A stretch of 64,000 nt of DNA from Martelella alba (GTDB lineage: Bacteria; Pseudomonadota; Gammaproteobacteria; Enterobacterales; Enterobacteriaceae). Positions within the stretch are counted from its first letter, which is position 1, and the number at the start of each line of letters is the position of its first letter. Below the pieces are notes generated by a model. That model searched no databases and had not been told where the DNA came from. It saw only the letters and a program-made list of their open reading frames with translations. A program made the translations under genes and the position numbers. Below, one piece after another: positions 39,484 through 49,334 of this stretch. The stretch is from assembly GCF_005217455.1 (NCBI RefSeq), contig NZ_SZPQ01000017.1, forward strand, positions 83,950-147,949. The letters run 5' to 3'.

Positions 39484-41178
39484 TCAGGCCGCGGCTTTGA
39501 CCAGTTCCACCTCGGGCCGCTTGAGCACCGAATACAGCACGCCGAGCAGCACCGTGCCCACCGCGATGGCGAGCAGATACTCGCCCACCGGCGTAATGGC
39601 GCCCGGAATCAGCAGCACAAACATTCCGCCATGGGGCGCCATCAGTTTCGCGCCGAAGTACATGGACAGCGCGCCGGTGACCGCGCCGGAAATCATACAG
39701 CTGGGTATGACCCGGAACGGATCGCGGGCGGCGAACGGTATCACCCCTTCGGTGATAAAACATAATCCCAGGACAAAAGCCGCCTTACCCGCCTCGCGCT
39801 CGGTCTTTTCAAACTTGTTGCGCGCCAGCAGCGTGGCGACGGCAATCCCCAAAGGCGGTACCATCCCGGCGGCCATGACCGCCGCCATGGGCGCGTAGGT
39901 CTGGGTACTGAGTAACGCCACGCCGAACGCGTAAGCGGCTTTGTTGATGGGGCCGCCCATATCGCTGCACATCATGGCGCCCAGGATCGCGCCCAGCACA
40001 ATGGCGTTGGCGGTTCCCATGGTCTGTAGCCAGGCGGTCAGCGAAGCGAGAACTTTCGCCACCGGCGTGCCCACCACGTAAATCATCACCAGGCCGGTCA
40101 CCAGACTTGCCAGCAACGGAATGATCAATATCGGCTTTAGCGCCGCCATGCTCTGCGGCAACGGCACTTTGTTATTGATAAGTTTCGCCACATAGCCGGC
40201 CAGGAAACCGGCGATGATCCCGCCGATAAAGCCGGAGCCGCCGCTCACCGCCAGCATCCCGCCCACCAGGCCCGGCGTCAGCCCCGGCCGGTCGGCGATG
40301 GAAAAGGCGATATATCCCGCCAGCACCGGCACCATCAGCGCGAAGACCGATTTGCCGCCGATAGCCATCAGCGCCGCCGGCAAGGTGCCCGGCTGCTCAA
40401 AGGCATGGATGCCAAACACGAATGACAACGCGATGCATAACCCGCCGGCCACCACCATCGGCAGCATATAAGACACGCCGGTCAGCAAATGACGGTAAGG
40501 TCCGGTAGCCGTTTTCTTTTCCTGACCGGACGCTGCGGCGCCTGGCTTCGTGTTCGGTTGATAAATCTCGGCCTTGACGAACGTGTCGTCCAGCGCCTGG
40601 GCGGTCCGCTTCAACGCCAGCCCGGTACTGGTCCGGTACAGCGGCTTGCCGGCAAATTTGGTCAAATCCACTTCGATATCGGCCGCCACCAGCACCGCAT
40701 CGGCCTGTCGGACTTCCTCATCGCTTATGGCATTGCCGGCCCCCACTGAGCCGCGGGTTTCCACCTTGACCCACCAGCCGCGTTTTTTCGCCTCGGCCTC
40801 AATGGCCTCGGCCGCCATATAGGTATGAGCGACGCCGGTGGGGCAAGCGGTGATAGCCACCAGCCGTTTCGGACCGCCGGCGTTGGAGACGGCCGCGCCG
40901 CCGGCCGGCGCCTGGTACAGCACGGCGCCGGTCTTGGCGTTTTCCAGCAATGCCGCGGGCTGGCTGGCAGCCTGCGCCGCATCGACGATATAAACGCGTT
41001 TGCCGTCCAGGGCGTTGTCGGCCTGGCCGGCGCCGCCCACCCAGATCACCAGTTCAGCGTCAGCCGCTGTCTCGACCGGGGTCAATCCGGCGGCGGGCGC
41101 CGCCGCGGCAAGCAGTTTTTTCACCAGGTGGCCACTGGCCTGCCCCAGCGAGCTGTCCATTTTCAGCAGTATATTCAT
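39484..41178 (-). CDS. fruA: PTS fructose transporter subunit IIBC
   Basis: 564 residues. The N-terminal IIB part has a duplicated module, with phosphorylated Cys in ITACPTGVAHTYMAAEA near residue 110. The C-terminal IIC part has about nine membrane segments (e.g. GVSYMLPMVVAGGLCIALSF, MCSDMGGPINKAAYAFG). Imports fructose with phosphorylation at C1. Start overlaps the fruK stop by one base (TAATG). Third gene of fruBKA. Confidence 0.96.
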   Translation of the reverse strand: MNILLKMDSSLGQASGHLVKKLLAAAAPAAGLTPVETAADAELVIWVGGAGQADNALDGKRVYIVDAAQAASQPAALLENAKTGAVLYQAPAGGAAVSNAGGPKRLVAITACPTGVAHTYMAAEAIEAEAKKRGWWVKVETRGSVGAGNAISDEEVRQADAVLVAADIEVDLTKFAGKPLYRTSTGLALKRTAQALDDTFVKAEIYQPNTKPGAAASGQEKKTATGPYRHLLTGVSYMLPMVVAGGLCIALSFVFGIHAFEQPGTLPAALMAIGGKSVFALMVPVLAGYIAFSIADRPGLTPGLVGGMLAVSGGSGFIGGIIAGFLAGYVAKLINNKVPLPQSMAALKPILIIPLLASLVTGLVMIYVVGTPVAKVLASLTAWLQTMGTANAIVLGAILGAMMCSDMGGPINKAAYAFGVALLSTQTYAPMAAVMAAGMVPPLGIAVATLLARNKFEKTEREAGKAAFVLGLCFITEGVIPFAARDPFRVIPSCMISGAVTGALSMYFGAKLMAPHGGMFVLLIPGAITPVGEYLLAIAVGTVLLGVLYSVLKRPEVELVKAAA

Positions 41179-42131
41179 TATGCCTCCCGCTGATCGTTAA
41201 AAGGGGTTAATTCGACCCGGGCCATCATTGCGGCCAGTTGGGGACGATCCGTGACGCCGACATTGCTCTGGCTTACCGCCAGCGCCGCGACGGCGGTAGC
41301 CAGACGCAAGGTATGTTCGCTGGATTCGCGCATCAGCAGGCCATAGATCAGCCCGCCGACCATGGAGTCGCCGGCACCCACGGTGCTGACCACCTCGCAG
41401 GCCGGCGGCTTGGCCAGCCAGGCGCCGGACGCGTTAACCCACAATGCGCCTTCCGCGCCGAGAGAGATGACCACATGGGCGATGCCTTGCTCGCGCAACG
41501 CATGCGCCGCGGCCACTACGTCTTTGAGCCCGGGGAGTTTATGCCCGGCCCAGATTTCCAGTTCACGGCGATTGGGTTTCACCAGCCAGGGGGCGGCTTT
41601 CAGGCCCGCCACCAGCGCCTCGCGACTGCTGTCGAAGATGATGCAGGGGCAATGGCTGCGCAGCTTCACCATCCAGTCGGTGAACTCTTCCGGTGCAACG
41701 CCGGTCGGCAGGCTGCCGCTGACCGCCACCATATCGAACTGGCCGAGCCAGGTGAGGGAATCATTGACAAATCTTTCCCAATCTTGCGGGGTCACGGTAA
41801 AACCGGAAAAATTGAAATCCGTGACATCGCCTTGTTTTTCCGTCAACTTGACATTGATACGGGTCCGTCCCTGTACCACCTGGAACCGGTTGGCGATACC
41901 CAGATCGCTGAACAGCAACTGAAAGCCGTCCTGGTTCTCTTTACCGAGAAAACCGCCCACCGTAACGTCGATGCCGAGATCTTTAAGCACTTTGGCAACA
42001 TTGATCCCTTTCCCCGCCGCGTGCAGTCCGGTTGTTTGCACCAGGTTAACCTCGCCCCGTTCGATGGAGGGACAATACCCGACCAGGTCATAGGCCGGAT
42101 TCAATGTAATTGTCGCTACACGCCTGCTCAT
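41178..42131 (-). CDS. fruK: 1-phosphofructokinase
   Basis: 317 residues, PfkB family. Converts fructose 1-phosphate to fructose 1,6-bisphosphate. Begins with [13 protein letters not shown] and ends with the catalytic DTVGAGDS-like [25 protein letters not shown] and KPNRRELE are conserved. Overlaps fruB by 4 bases and fruA by 1. Confidence 0.96.
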   Translation of the reverse strand: MSRRVATITLNPAYDLVGYCPSIERGEVNLVQTTGLHAAGKGINVAKVLKDLGIDVTVGGFLGKENQDGFQLLFSDLGIANRFQVVQGRTRINVKLTEKQGDVTDFNFSGFTVTPQDWERFVNDSLTWLGQFDMVAVSGSLPTGVAPEEFTDWMVKLRSHCPCIIFDSSREALVAGLKAAPWLVKPNRRELEIWAGHKLPGLKDVVAAAHALREQGIAHVVISLGAEGALWVNASGAWLAKPPACEVVSTVGAGDSMVGGLIYGLLMRESSEHTLRLATAVAALAVSQSNVGVTDRPQLAAMMARVELTPFNDQREA

Positions 42132-43261
42132 GCCGCACTTTCTCCCAAGCCCGAGGCTATTGCCTCGCCAATGGCTTTCAACGCCTGTTCCGCATCAGCG
42201 CCGTCCGCGGTAAAACGTAATCTGTCGCCCTTTCTCACGCCCAGCGCCACGACTTTCATCAGGCTGCGGCCGTTGGCCGGTTTACCGCTGCCGTCCAGAT
42301 TGGCGACGGTGATGGCGCTTTCAAATTGTTTGATGACATTCACCAGCGCGGTACCGGGACGGGCATGCAGGCCGTGCTCGTTGCGCACCACGAATTCCGC
42401 GCTCAGCGCCGCTTGCGGGGCTGCGGCCTCGCCGCTGAGCAACGCCAGCACGCCGGAGGCGTCGGCCGTCAGCAGGCTGTCGGCCCCTCCCGCCAGGACC
42501 AGATCGCCCAGCGTATTGAGTATCGCAAGGGGTTGGTCATCGGTCATGGCCACCGTCACCAGCAATGCCACGGTTTCGCCGTTCAGGCTAAACGGCGCCA
42601 AAGGCCGGCTGACCGCCACGCCGCTGGACAGATTGCCGCGGGTGGCATCGTTTAGCCAGATACCCTGGCCGAGATGCAGCGGCGCGCCGGTTATCACATC
42701 GCTGACGAAATCGGCATTCACGGCGCCGGCTTGCTGTAACCGGCCGGCGTTCAGCGCCTTCAGCGTGGTCATATCCTCGGCGACGATATCCAGCGCAAGC
42801 AACGACGCATCGAACAGCAACGGCGTCGACTGGCGCTCGCCGGACAGCACGCTTTTCATTTCTTGGGGATCGTCGGTGACGGCCAGGCGTTGCGCCACCT
42901 GTTCATCGCTCAGCACATGGGTCAATTGACGCAACAGCGCCAGATGTTCGTCGGAGCGGGCGGCGATGCCGATCACCACATAGGCTTTTTGTCCGTCGCC
43001 CCAATCGATACCCTGTGGAAATTGGAAAACCTGCACCCCGGTCTGCCGCACCAAATCCCGGGTGTCGGTGGTGCCGTGCGGTATGGCGATGCCGCTGCCC
43101 AGGTAGGTGGACGTCTGCCGTTCCCGTTGCAGCATGCCTTCCAGGTAGCCTTGGGCGACATAGCCCGCCTGCGTCAGCGCCGCGGCCACTTGACCGATGG
43201 CCTCCCGCTTGTCCGGGGCCTGGGCGCCAAGATGAATCTCATTTATTGACAGCTCGAACAT
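42128..43261 (-). CDS. fruB: PTS fructose diphosphoryl transfer protein (IIA-HPr fusion)
   Basis: 377 residues against 376 in E. coli. N-terminal IIA domain with phospho-His in [12 protein letters not shown] (about 61), a middle M domain, and a C-terminal HPr-like domain with [13 protein letters not shown] and a regulatory-type Ser region SLMKVVALG. The ATG at 43261 ([11 protein letters not shown]) has GAGGAG upstream; the longer open frame has no homology. First gene of fruBKA, downstream of two Cra boxes. Confidence 0.95.
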   Translation of the reverse strand: MFELSINEIHLGAQAPDKREAIGQVAAALTQAGYVAQGYLEGMLQRERQTSTYLGSGIAIPHGTTDTRDLVRQTGVQVFQFPQGIDWGDGQKAYVVIGIAARSDEHLALLRQLTHVLSDEQVAQRLAVTDDPQEMKSVLSGERQSTPLLFDASLLALDIVAEDMTTLKALNAGRLQQAGAVNADFVSDVITGAPLHLGQGIWLNDATRGNLSSGVAVSRPLAPFSLNGETVALLVTVAMTDDQPLAILNTLGDLVLAGGADSLLTADASGVLALLSGEAAAPQAALSAEFVVRNEHGLHARPGTALVNVIKQFESAITVANLDGSGKPANGRSLMKVVALGVRKGDRLRFTADGADAEQALKAIGEAIASGLGESAA

Positions 43262-43282
43262 AATTCTCCTCGCTTGCTGAAA

Positions 43283-43297
43283 TTGAATCGTTTCAGC
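43283..43297. promoter_or_regulatory. Cra (FruR) box, proximal to fruB
   Basis: On the minus strand GCTGAAACGATTCAA, close to the Cra consensus TGAAWCGNTTYAA. It lies about 25 bases before the fruB start. Confidence 0.8.
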
Positions 43298-43348
43298 TCG
43301 TATGGACAATCTTTGCGCCATTCGCCATCGGGACAAACCCACAATGAC

Positions 43349-43363
43349 GCTGAAACGTTTCAA
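43349..43363. promoter_or_regulatory. Cra (FruR) box, distal
   Basis: GCTGAAACGTTTCAA is a full consensus Cra site. Two boxes upstream of fruB match the E. coli arrangement in which Cra represses fruBKA until fructose 1-phosphate rises. Confidence 0.85.
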
Positions 43364-44021
43364 GGAAGTCTCCGACGAAGCCAAGCCGATTGCAAGCAAC
43401 AGCTGATTTTTCCTGTCGGATATTTGAAGCCACGCACATTCTAACAAAATGTCGCTGAACGCCACCGGTTTTTTCAGCCGAGGCTGAAACCGTGCTGAAC
43501 CTTGCGGGACCTGACCGTTCTCCCCCCGCCCCCTAAAGATACGTCTTTGAGGCTAAATGCGGTCTTGGCGGGTAACCCTGGCCAAGGGCGACGCGCGGCG
43601 TCACGCTTAACGGACTGAAAAACAACAATAAGGGCCAGAGAAGGCCGATGGGCGCCTAGAGAACCCGACCTGGGCGGCCCAGATCCACGCCGGTGTTTTC
43701 CCCTTGCTGACGGCGGACGATGAACGCTTACGGCCCATAGGCATAGCGGCGTGAAAAAGAGATAACACGCGGGATAAAACGCAGGTGAAACGCCGTCCGA
43801 TAAAAAGGAAGGCCGTGTTGCTGACAGCTGAAAGCGCCTTGGACGCAATAGCGGCCGGGCCGTTTGGCCGCATTATCCGTTAACCTCACCGGGCGGGCCT
43901 TTGTGCAAAAAATGCCACGACGGCCCTCTTGACGGTTAATTTACGTTCGCGCGCTTTCGTTTTCGGCCCGCTGGCGTATCATGCTTCCGTCCTCCGTTTT
44001 GTGATTCAGATCTACTTTATG

Positions 44022-45287
44022 ATGCACTCACCCCTCGCCCTTCCCCGGCGACTTCCGGATATGACCGCCTCGGCATTTCTGGTGATCGCTTTTTTATCCG
44101 GTATTGCCGGCGCGCTGCAACTGCCTACGTTAAGCCTGTTTTTATCCACCGAGGTACAGGCCCGGCCGGTTATGGTCGGCCTGTTCTATACCGGCAGCGC
44201 CGTGATAGGCATTGCGGTCAGCCAATTTCTGGCCGGTCGCTCCGATCAACGCGGCGATCGCAAAACCCTGATTTTCCAATGCTGCGTTTTGGGCGCGCTG
44301 GGATGCGTGTTGTTCGCTTTTGATCGCCATTATTTCCTGCTGCTCACGCTCGGCGTGCTGCTTACCAGCTTTGGTTCCACCGCGAATCCGCAGATGTTCG
44401 CCTTGGCGCGCGAGCATGCGGAACACAGCGGCCGGGAATCGGTCATGTTCAGCTCGATAATGCGCGCCCAGGTTTCCCTGGCCTGGGTAGTGGGGCCGCC
44501 GCTGGCCTTCGCCCTGGTCCTGGGCTTTGGTTTTCCATTGATGTATATGATGGCGGCGGTCACTTTCCTGTTGTGCGGCGGTCTGGTGTGGCTGGCGTTG
44601 CCGTCCATGCGCAAGACGGCGGTGAAAACCGCCGCGATTATGGAAGCGCCGCGGCGCAACCGGCGCGACACGCTGTATTTATTCGCCGCCTGCACACTGA
44701 TGTGGACCTGCAATTGCATGTACCTCATCAATATGCCGTTGTATCTGATCCATGAGCTGCATCTGCCGGAAAAAACGGCCGGTATCATGATGGGGACCGC
44801 GGCCGGGCTGGAAATCCCCACCATGCTGGTGGCCGGGTATGTGTCCAAACGCTATGGCAACCGGTTGCTGATGCGGATCTCGGCGGCGGCCGGATTGTTG
44901 TTTTATCTGGGATTGCTCGTCTTTCATCAGGCGCCGGCCCTGCTGGCGCTGCAAGGCCTCAATGCGGTATTTATCGGTATCCTGGCCGGCATCGGAATGA
45001 TTTATTTCCAGGATCTGATGCCCGGCCAAGCCGGGGCGGCCACCACGCTGTTTACCAATTCCGGGCGGGTCGGCTGGATTATCGCCGGCTCCCTGGCCGG
45101 GCTTATCGCTGAAATCTGGCAGTACCACGGCGTATTTTATGTCTCATTGTTTATGCTGGCCGGCGCGGGTTATTGCATGTGGCGCATTCACGAGGTAGAT
45201 TCGCGACGCTCGCGCGACACCCTCGATCCCCCCTTGCCTGAAGCGCTCGGCAACGGTAATGTGTCGCCAAAGATCCCGACTCATTGA
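44022..45287 (+). CDS. setB: Sugar efflux MFS transporter SetB
   Basis: 421 residues, twelve segments; very close to E. coli SetB, which exports lactose and glucose. [54 protein letters not shown] sequence and [12 protein letters not shown] are conserved. The start MHSPLAL at 44022 matches E. coli; an adjacent ATG at 44019 is as good. A longer open frame back to 43929 has no homology. The stop precedes the yeiP start by 14 bases. Confidence 0.92.
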   Translation: MHSPLALPRRLPDMTASAFLVIAFLSGIAGALQLPTLSLFLSTEVQARPVMVGLFYTGSAVIGIAVSQFLAGRSDQRGDRKTLIFQCCVLGALGCVLFAFDRHYFLLLTLGVLLTSFGSTANPQMFALAREHAEHSGRESVMFSSIMRAQVSLAWVVGPPLAFALVLGFGFPLMYMMAAVTFLLCGGLVWLALPSMRKTAVKTAAIMEAPRRNRRDTLYLFAACTLMWTCNCMYLINMPLYLIHELHLPEKTAGIMMGTAAGLEIPTMLVAGYVSKRYGNRLLMRISAAAGLLFYLGLLVFHQAPALLALQGLNAVFIGILAGIGMIYFQDLMPGQAGAATTLFTNSGRVGWIIAGSLAGLIAEIWQYHGVFYVSLFMLAGAGYCMWRIHEVDSRRSRDTLDPPLPEALGNGNVSPKIPTH

Positions 45288-45301
45288 TACAGGTCCATTT
45301 A

Positions 45302-45874
45302 ATGGCTAGAGCAAATGAAATTAAACGCGGCATGGCCGTCAATTACAACGGCAAGCTGCTACTGGTAAAAGATATTATTATTCAGAGTCCGAGCGCGCGC
45401 GGCGCCAGCACGCTTTACAAAATGCGCTTTTCCGATGTCGGCACCGGCCTCAAGGTCGAGGAACGTTTCAAAGGCGATGACATCCTCGATACCATTGAAC
45501 TGGTACGCCGTTCGGTCACTTTCTCCTATATCGACGGCGATGAGTACGTCTTCATGGATGATGAGGACTACACGCCCTATCTCTTCAAAAAAGAGCAAAT
45601 CGAGGAAGAACTGCTGTTCATTCCCGAAGGGGGGATTCCCGGCATGCAAGTGCTGACCATGGACGGCCAGGTATTATCGCTGGAGTTGCCGCAGACGGTC
45701 GATTTGGAAATTGTCGACACGTCGCCCGGCATCAAGGGGGCGTCGGCCAGCGCCCGCACCAAACCGGCGGTGATGAGCACCGGCTTGGTGGTGGCGGTGC
45801 CGGAATACCTCAATAGCGGCGAGAAAATCCGTATCCATGTGGCCGAACGCCGCTATATGAACCGGGCCGACTGA
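45302..45874 (+). CDS. yeiP: Elongation factor P-like protein YeiP
   Basis: 190 residues, the E. coli YeiP length. Three OB/KOW-like domains as in [26 protein letters not shown], then a central domain, then the [20 protein letters not shown] signature. YeiP is an EF-P paralogue, recently linked to relief of certain ribosome stalls. Its conserved tip sequence ([11 protein letters not shown]) lacks the lysine modified in EF-P. Start MARANEIK at 45302 is chosen by E. coli alignment. Confidence 0.94.
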   Translation: MARANEIKRGMAVNYNGKLLLVKDIIIQSPSARGASTLYKMRFSDVGTGLKVEERFKGDDILDTIELVRRSVTFSYIDGDEYVFMDDEDYTPYLFKKEQIEEELLFIPEGGIPGMQVLTMDGQVLSLELPQTVDLEIVDTSPGIKGASASARTKPAVMSTGLVVAVPEYLNSGEKIRIHVAERRYMNRAD

Positions 45875-45958
45875 TTGGATGTCCAGGCAAACCGCCGCCG
45901 ATAGGATGAAGACGATGGCCGGCCGCCGTCCCGCTTTCTTGCTCAGGAGCATGACGTC

Positions 45959-46939
45959 ATGGCAGTGAAAACCACGATGGTGACCGGCTTTCTCGGTAGC
46001 GGCAAAACCACCACGCTTCTGCATTTGCTGGCGAGCAAACCCGCCGGGGAGCGCTGGGCGGTATTGGTAAACGAATTCGGCGAAATCGGCATTGACGGCG
46101 CGTTGCTGGCTGATAGCGGCGCTATCCTCAAAGAGATTCCCGGCGGCTGCATGTGCTGCGTCAACGGCTTGCCGATGCAAGTCGGTCTCAATACCCTTTT
46201 ACAACGACACCGGCCGGATCGTTTATTGATAGAGCCCACCGGCTTGGGACACCCTAAACACATTCTCGACCTGCTGACGTCCCCTTTCTACGAAAGCTGG
46301 CTGACGTTACAGGCCACCCTATGCCTGCTGGATGCCCGCCAACTGGGCGAGGCCCGCTATCGCGACAACGAAAACTTCCGCGATCAGCTGGCGGCGGCCG
46401 ATATTATCATTGCCAACAAACAAGATAGCTATCACGAGGACGATCGGCGGCGGCTGGCCGCCTGGGCGCGGGAAAACGCCGACGGCAGGCAGATTATCGC
46501 CGCCACCCGCGGCAATATCGCGCCGGAATTACTGGACACCCCCCGCCGTAACCTGCGGGCTTTGCCCGAGGGTCGGCATCACCATTCCCCCGCCGGGCGA
46601 AAAATCGGCCTAGCCAGTTTGTCGTTGCCGCCGAACACCCCCTGGCGCCGGGCATTGAGCAGCGGGCAGGATTATCACGCCTGCGGCTGGATTTTCAATG
46701 CTGAAACCGTTTTCGATACCCTGGGGGTGCTGGAATGGGCGCGGACGGCGCCGGTGGAGCGCGTCAAAGGCGTGGTACGTATTGCCGAGGGCGCTTTGCT
46801 GGTCAACCGCCAGGGCGCGGATTTGCACATAGAAACCCGCCAGGCTCCACCGCCCGATAGCCGGCTGGAGATGATTCATTCCGCCGCTGCCGAATGGAAT
46901 CTTTTGCAAAACGCCCTGTTGAAGTTACGTTTAAAATAA
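45959..46939 (+). CDS. yeiR: Zinc-binding GTPase YeiR (COG0523/CobW family)
   Basis: 326 residues. Walker A GFLGSGKTT, metal motif CMCC within GGCMCCVNG (residues 60-70), and NKQD as guanine-specificity motif. COG0523 GTPases act as metal chaperones; E. coli YeiR binds zinc and hydrolyses GTP. It sits between yeiP and lpxT as in E. coli. Some 84 bases separate it from yeiP. Confidence 0.92.
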   Translation: MAVKTTMVTGFLGSGKTTTLLHLLASKPAGERWAVLVNEFGEIGIDGALLADSGAILKEIPGGCMCCVNGLPMQVGLNTLLQRHRPDRLLIEPTGLGHPKHILDLLTSPFYESWLTLQATLCLLDARQLGEARYRDNENFRDQLAAADIIIANKQDSYHEDDRRRLAAWARENADGRQIIAATRGNIAPELLDTPRRNLRALPEGRHHHSPAGRKIGLASLSLPPNTPWRRALSSGQDYHACGWIFNAETVFDTLGVLEWARTAPVERVKGVVRIAEGALLVNRQGADLHIETRQAPPPDSRLEMIHSAAAEWNLLQNALLKLRLK

Positions 46940-46985
46940 TTTGGTTATCATTTCAAATTCAACTTAGAAGGTTAGGTGCTGCTTT

Positions 46986-47699
46986 ATGCATCGTTTTGCT
47001 GCCATTCTTTGCCTGAACATCCTGGGCGTATTGCTGTTTTTTTCCTGGTATCTGCCTGCGAATCATGGGTTCTGGTTTACGCTTGATTCATCTATTTTCA
47101 TGTATTTCAATCATTTAATGGTAAGAAGTCATGCGTTTGCCATTTTACTGGCCATCACCAATTACCGGGCGTTCGATCTGATCTCCCTGCTGGCCATGGG
47201 CGCCATGTACTACGTCTATTTCCGGCGCGCCGATCGCCGCGGGAAATACCGCCTTATCAGCATCGGTATCGTCATGCTGCTGTCGGCGGTGGTGATAAAT
47301 CAATTGGGCCACCTGATTCCGGTGAGTCATGCCAGCCCGACGCTGTTTTTCCAACATGACCCGAATGTGGTGCGTATCGCGCAATTGGTGTCCATTCCCA
47401 CCAAGGATGCCTCCAGCAACAGCTTTCCCGGTGACCACGGCATGATGTTGATGATTTTCGCCATGTATATGTGGCGATATTTCGGCTTGCGGGCGTTCCT
47501 GGGCGGCGTGCTGATCGTGGTGGTATTCTCGCTGCCGCGGGTGATGATAGGCGCCCATTGGTTTACCGATATCGCGGTGGGTTCGTTGTCGGTGCTGCTG
47601 GTGGGATTGAGTTGGTGGATGCTGACCGGCGCCTGCGATTGGCTGATAGGCTGGCTGAATCTTCATTTGCCGGGGTCGCCGGAGAAGCGGGCGCAATAG
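46986..47699 (+). CDS. lpxT: Kdo2-lipid A phosphotransferase LpxT
   Basis: 237 residues, PAP2-superfamily inner-membrane enzyme with six segments. It moves a phosphate from undecaprenyl pyrophosphate onto lipid A, giving the 1-diphosphate form. PAP2 motifs FPGDHGMMLM and PRVMIGAHWFTDIAVGSLS are present. In E. coli LpxT competes with EptA for the same lipid A phosphate and is inhibited by the PmrA-controlled peptide PmrR; eptA is also in this window. Confidence 0.92.
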   Translation: MHRFAAILCLNILGVLLFFSWYLPANHGFWFTLDSSIFMYFNHLMVRSHAFAILLAITNYRAFDLISLLAMGAMYYVYFRRADRRGKYRLISIGIVMLLSAVVINQLGHLIPVSHASPTLFFQHDPNVVRIAQLVSIPTKDASSNSFPGDHGMMLMIFAMYMWRYFGLRAFLGGVLIVVVFSLPRVMIGAHWFTDIAVGSLSVLLVGLSWWMLTGACDWLIGWLNLHLPGSPEKRAQ

Positions 47700-48283
47700 G
47701 ATTAAATTATGTCGCCGGCCGGTTTACGTCCGGGTCTCTTTATGCAAAATGGCGGCAAATCGCGCCCCCGACGATGAAAAAGCCCGTCGGAGGCCGTCTT
47801 ACCGCCAATGGCATTGTCATGATCCAATTTTTAACCTAAGTTTCATTAAATATTCACATCATTAAATGTTATAAAATAATCGATAAAAATTCTCGCTTTC
47901 CCTTATTCATTACGGTAACCTCGGACGTGCTGTACTCGCGAACAGATATTCCAGTCGCTACCGAAAATTAATTCGAATTGCATCGCGACGGCAGGTGAGT
48001 GACAAATTTGTGGGGAGCGCCTTTGCCCCGTTGACGGTAAGTTCCCGTCAAGAGACAAGATGCCCCTATTCATTCCCGGACGCATAACCGATACTGTGGC
48101 TGGGATGAACGGATCCCGCCGCCAAAGACGCGACCCGACGTTTGTCGGTATATGAATTTATGTGAGTCACACCACATAATTTATGAATAATATTTGGTCG
48201 ATGAGTCTTTGCGCCTTATTCTCGTTCCGTTTGGCATTTTATAGCGGCTTTGTCGCTAAGGACCTTAAGGGATAACATTAATA
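47700..48283. other. lpxT-mepS intergenic region
   Basis: 584 AT-richer bases with no supported gene. It contains a CRP-like site (48161-48176) before mepS. A 60-residue minus-strand frame at 47903-48085 is not credible. No terminator was recognised after lpxT. Confidence 0.5.
48161..48176. promoter_or_regulatory. CRP-like site upstream of mepS
   Basis: TGTGA-GTCACA-CCACA: nine of ten half-site positions match. It lies 107 bases before the mepS start. Confidence 0.4.
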
Positions 48284-48853
48284 ATGGTCAAATCTCAACC
48301 TATTATGAGATATGTTCTGCGGCTTATACCCGCAGCGGCGGTCGCGATTCTGCTCTCCGCCTGCAGTTCTCAGAGTTCCAGACAAACCGCTGAGATGCAT
48401 GCAGTCAACGATAACCATTTTTTACTGCAAGCCTCTCAGGACCAATTTGAAGAAATGGTCCGTAATATGGATATCAAAACCAAAATTATGGATCAATACG
48501 CCGATTGGAAAGGCGTGCGCTACAGATTGGGCGGTGATACGAAACGCGGTATCGATTGTTCGGCTTTTGTACAGAAAACATTCAAGGAACAATTCGGTCT
48601 GGAGTTGCCCCGTTCCACCACGGAACAGCAGGAAGTGGGCTCGAAGATTCAGCGCTCGAAATTGCGTCCTGGCGATCTGGTCTTGTTCCGCGCCGGCTCC
48701 ACAGGGCGTCATGTGGGCATTTATCTCGGCAATGATCAATTCGTACATGCCTCCACCTCCAGCGGCGTCATGATTTCCAGTCTTGATGAGGATTATTGGA
48801 AGAAACGGTATCGTGAGGCGCGCAGGGTATTGGTACGCGGCACGCAAAGCTGA
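48284..48853 (+). CDS. mepS: Murein DD-endopeptidase MepS (Spr), lipoprotein
   Basis: 189 residues. Lipobox LLSAC with lipidated Cys at residue 27, so it is an outer-membrane lipoprotein. NlpC/P60 domain with catalytic Cys in [10 protein letters not shown] and His residues in GRHVGIYLG and [10 protein letters not shown]. It cleaves D-Ala-mDAP crosslinks for cell-wall growth. Start [13 protein letters not shown] matches E. coli. Followed by an intrinsic terminator. Confidence 0.97.
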   Translation: MVKSQPIMRYVLRLIPAAAVAILLSACSSQSSRQTAEMHAVNDNHFLLQASQDQFEEMVRNMDIKTKIMDQYADWKGVRYRLGGDTKRGIDCSAFVQKTFKEQFGLELPRSTTEQQEVGSKIQRSKLRPGDLVLFRAGSTGRHVGIYLGNDQFVHASTSSGVMISSLDEDYWKKRYREARRVLVRGTQS

Positions 48854-48895
48854 AGCAACGGTTATTATTTAAGCGTCCTAAATGTCAAACGAGAG

Positions 48896-48922
48896 AAAAC
48901 CGCCTTAAGGCGGTTTTTTTTT
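48896..48922 (+). terminator. Intrinsic terminator after mepS
   Basis: AACCGCC and GGCGGTT arms (48898-48904, 48909-48915) with a TTAA loop, followed by a run of T to 48922. Confidence 0.9.
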
Positions 48923-49093
48923 GCCCAATTAGCCGGTATTTCTATTCGTTAATTAATAATTTCTTTTATGTCAATGCGACCCGCCCCTACCCTTAACCAC
49001 GGGAAATTGACAAACAGTCCGAATCATTTTGTGTCCGCAAATACGTCCCATCGCCGCGCAATGATGTTTGAAATCCCCTGTGCCATTATCCGT

Positions 49094-49155
49094 CGGATTT
49101 TACGTTGCCGGTTTGTTGGCGATGCGCCGCCACGAGGCAACGTGAATTATTTATA
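49094..49155. repeat. ERIC-like remnant
   Basis: Arms ACGTTGCC (49102-49109) and GGCAACGT (49136-49143) are exact inverted copies. The right end continues GAATTATTTATAG, like the right end of the intact ERIC element at 55403 (GAATTATTTAGAG). Confidence 0.5.
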
Positions 49156-49204
49156 GTAGATACTGTTTTAATCATTGAAAACTAAATTTTGATATACTCG
49201 TCTG

Positions 49205-49290
49205 ACTTCAGGTTGCATCTTCGTTTTGGCGGTTCACATTCGTTGCATGAGAAGGTGTCGCTTGCTGGCCGTGGTGAGGCAACTTGAATG
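49205..49290. repeat. ERIC-like degenerate element before yejA
   Basis: Left end ACTTCAGGTTGC and right end GCAACTTGAAT form imperfect inverted ends as in ERIC/IRU elements, but the conserved core (ATGTAAGCTCCTGGGG) is lost. The yejA start is 45 bases away, so its leader contains the element. Confidence 0.45.
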
Positions 49291-49334
49291 ATGTGGCGTC
49301 TCGTTCAACAGTATCTTCGCAGGAGCGTAATCGG

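Larger units (their letters stand above)
43262..44021. other. fruB-setB divergent region
   Basis: 760 bases. The left 100 bases carry the two Cra boxes. The remaining bases hold short open frames on both strands without family resemblance, and a bulged hairpin (about 43466-43492). Their purpose is unclear; see findings. Confidence 0.5.
48854..49334. other. mepS-yejA intergenic region with degraded ERIC-like elements
   Basis: 481 bases: mepS terminator (48896-48922), then two small inverted-repeat elements (about 49094-49155 and 49205-49290). A TATACT hexamer at about 49193 may be a -10 for yejA. No gene was seen. Confidence 0.5.

Noticed and set aside
43466..43492. Hairpin as terminator between fruB and setB
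   Set aside because: The genes diverge there, and the stem has a bulge and no T-run after it.
43474..43873. Two minus-strand frames upstream of setB
   Set aside because: No recognised domain, no RBS and no neighbour logic; kept only as part of an unexplained region.
47903..48085. 60-residue minus-strand frame before mepS
   Set aside because: No RBS or homology; it lies in the mepS control region.
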